A stretch of DNA of 15,543 nt from NCBI GenBank assembly GCA_002394635.1, contig DGUK01000002.1, positions 1-15,543 on the forward strand, read 5' to 3'. The notes beneath the pieces are model-generated. The model saw only the letters and a program-made list of their open reading frames with translations, did no database searches and was not told where the DNA came from. Positions within the stretch are counted from its first letter, which is position 1; each line of letters opens with the position of its first letter. This stretch comes from Faecalitalea sp. UBA4312 (GTDB lineage Bacteria > Bacillota_I > Bacilli_A > Erysipelotrichales > Erysipelotrichaceae). This document shows positions 14,405-15,543 of the stretch, piece by piece. The position numbers and the translations under genes are program-made.

Positions 14405-15543
14405 ATGCCAGCAAAGTCATACGATGCCAGCAGTATTGTCATTTTGGAAGGTCTGGATGCCGTTCGTAAACGCCCCGGTATGTATATTGGTTCAACGGAT
14501 TCCAGAGGATTGCACCATCTTGTATGGGAAATTCTTGACAATGCGGTGGATGAAGCCTTAAACGGATATGGGGATGAAATTCATATTACGTTAAATAAAG
14601 ATAATAGTATTACCGTTGAAGACCATGGCCGTGGTATGCCGGTAGGTAAGCATGCGAACGGGCAAAGTGCTTTGGAGGTAATTTTTACTGTACTGCATGC
14701 CGGTGGTAAATTTTCCAGTGAAGGAGGTTACCGAAATGCCGGAGGACTGCATGGTGTAGGTGCCAGTGTTGTCAACGCATTGTCCGAATGGTGTGAGGTT
14801 ACTGTCTATGATGGAAAAAACATCTGGACTATGTCTTTTGAACATGGAGATAAAAAAGTCAGCCCTTTAAAAAAAGTGGGAAGAACGACGCGTACGGGCA
14901 GTACTGTCACTTTTTATCCGGATTATTCATTGTTTAAAGCGAAGCGCTTTTCTTATTCGGAAATTTGTGAAAGAGCGCAGCAGGATGCCTTTTTATTAAA
15001 AGGGTTGAAGATTACGGTGACCGATGTCCGTAAAGAAAAAAGAGAAATGGTCTATCAATACGAGGATGGCCTTCGAGCTTTTATCGAAGATGTTAACAGC
15101 GATACAACTGGAATGCATGAACCAGTCAGCTTTTACGGGATGTCCAATGATATTAAGGTCGAAGGATGTTTCCAATACACTGATCAATATTCACTAGATC
15201 ATATGTTTTCGTTTACAAATATGGTACGTACCATTGATGGTGGTACACATATTACCGGTGCGCGACAAGCATTTACAAAGGTATTTAATGAGTATGCTCA
15301 TAAGTATAATTTTCTAAAGAAGGAAAAAAGTTTTGAAGGAACCGATGTGCGAGAAGGGTTGACACTGGTAATCCATTTGACTGTACCGGAAAACCTGCTG
15401 CAGTTTGAGGGACAAACCAAAGGAAAGCTGGGTACACCGGAAGCAAGAAGCGCCACCGAAGCGGTCATCAGTGAAAATTTACGATACTTTTTGGAAGAAA
15501 ACAAAGAAGTGGCGGATGCATTGATCCGAAAAATGATCAAAGC
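14405..15543 (+). CDS. parE: DNA topoisomerase IV subunit B ParE, C-terminus beyond the right edge
   Basis: ParE is the ATPase subunit of topoisomerase IV, which decatenates daughter chromosomes. The frame is open from the ATG at 14405 to the window end, 379 codons of the usual ~640. Visible are GLDAVRKRPGMYIGSTD (16-32), the GHKL ATP-binding N-box WEILDNAVDEAL with E42 and N46 (41-52), EDHGRGMPV (72-80) and the lid GGLHGVGAS (113-121). The transducer lysine motif QTKGKLGTPEARS closes the visible part. The STD...GLHHLVWEI wording, the QYEDGL block and the divergent plsY favour ParE over GyrB. AGAAAGGA gives the ribosome site. parC would be expected just beyond the edge (inference). Confidence 0.93.
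   Translation, partial: MPAKSYDASSIVILEGLDAVRKRPGMYIGSTDSRGLHHLVWEILDNAVDEALNGYGDEIHITLNKDNSITVEDHGRGMPVGKHANGQSALEVIFTVLHAGGKFSSEGGYRNAGGLHGVGASVVNALSEWCEVTVYDGKNIWTMSFEHGDKKVSPLKKVGRTTRTGSTVTFYPDYSLFKAKRFSYSEICERAQQDAFLLKGLKITVTDVRKEKREMVYQYEDGLRAFIEDVNSDTTGMHEPVSFYGMSNDIKVEGCFQYTDQYSLDHMFSFTNMVRTIDGGTHITGARQAFTKVFNEYAHKYNFLKKEKSFEGTDVREGLTLVIHLTVPENLLQFEGQTKGKLGTPEARSATEAVISENLRYFLEENKEVADALIRKMIK

Overview
The window is chromosomal core-genome DNA from a low-GC, Gram-positive-type bacterium (Firmicutes/Bacillota). The signs are TTGACA/TATAAT promoters, strong GGAGG ribosome sites, TGA used as a stop, and the set RNase Y, RNase J, MiaB, FtsK, ComK-like, PlsY, ParE. The short pyruvate kinase without a C-terminal extension, the clostridial ferredoxin and the general style fit an anaerobic Erysipelotrichia-like lineage. 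That placement is inference. There is no phage, IS, CRISPR, rRNA or tRNA, and no gene-free stretch exceeds about 200 bases.

Layout. 1-863 (-): tmcAL, cut by the left edge, divergent from 989-2404 (+) pyk. 2526-3223 (+): yceD-rpmF behind a perfect-consensus promoter. 3327-4118 (+): a CPBP-like membrane protein with a degraded active site, convergent on 4152-5261 (-), an Ldh2-type dehydrogenase. 5464-12798 (+): rny, a 2[4Fe-4S] ferredoxin, miaB, an RNase J-family protein with a ruined metal site, and ftsK. 12818-13234 (+): a RidA-like protein with a Cys-rich tail; its stop overlaps that of 13231-13632 (-), a short ComK-like protein. 13682-14299 (-): plsY, divergent from 14405 onward (+), parE, cut by the right edge.

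Themes. Most genes are housekeeping: translation and tRNA modification (tmcAL, miaB, rpmF, yceD), mRNA decay (rny, RNase J-like), chromosome segregation (ftsK, parE), glycolysis (pyk) and lipid synthesis (plsY). Three members of known enzyme families (CPBP, RNase J, RidA) have lost diagnostic catalytic residues.

The most interesting spot is the plsY-comK junction. There a predicted plsY terminator hairpin contains the comK-like Shine-Dalgarno in its descending arm, and its T-tract runs straight into the comK ATG. This suggests combined transcriptional and translational gating of a competence regulator. I did not see a self-contained new defence or mobile system.
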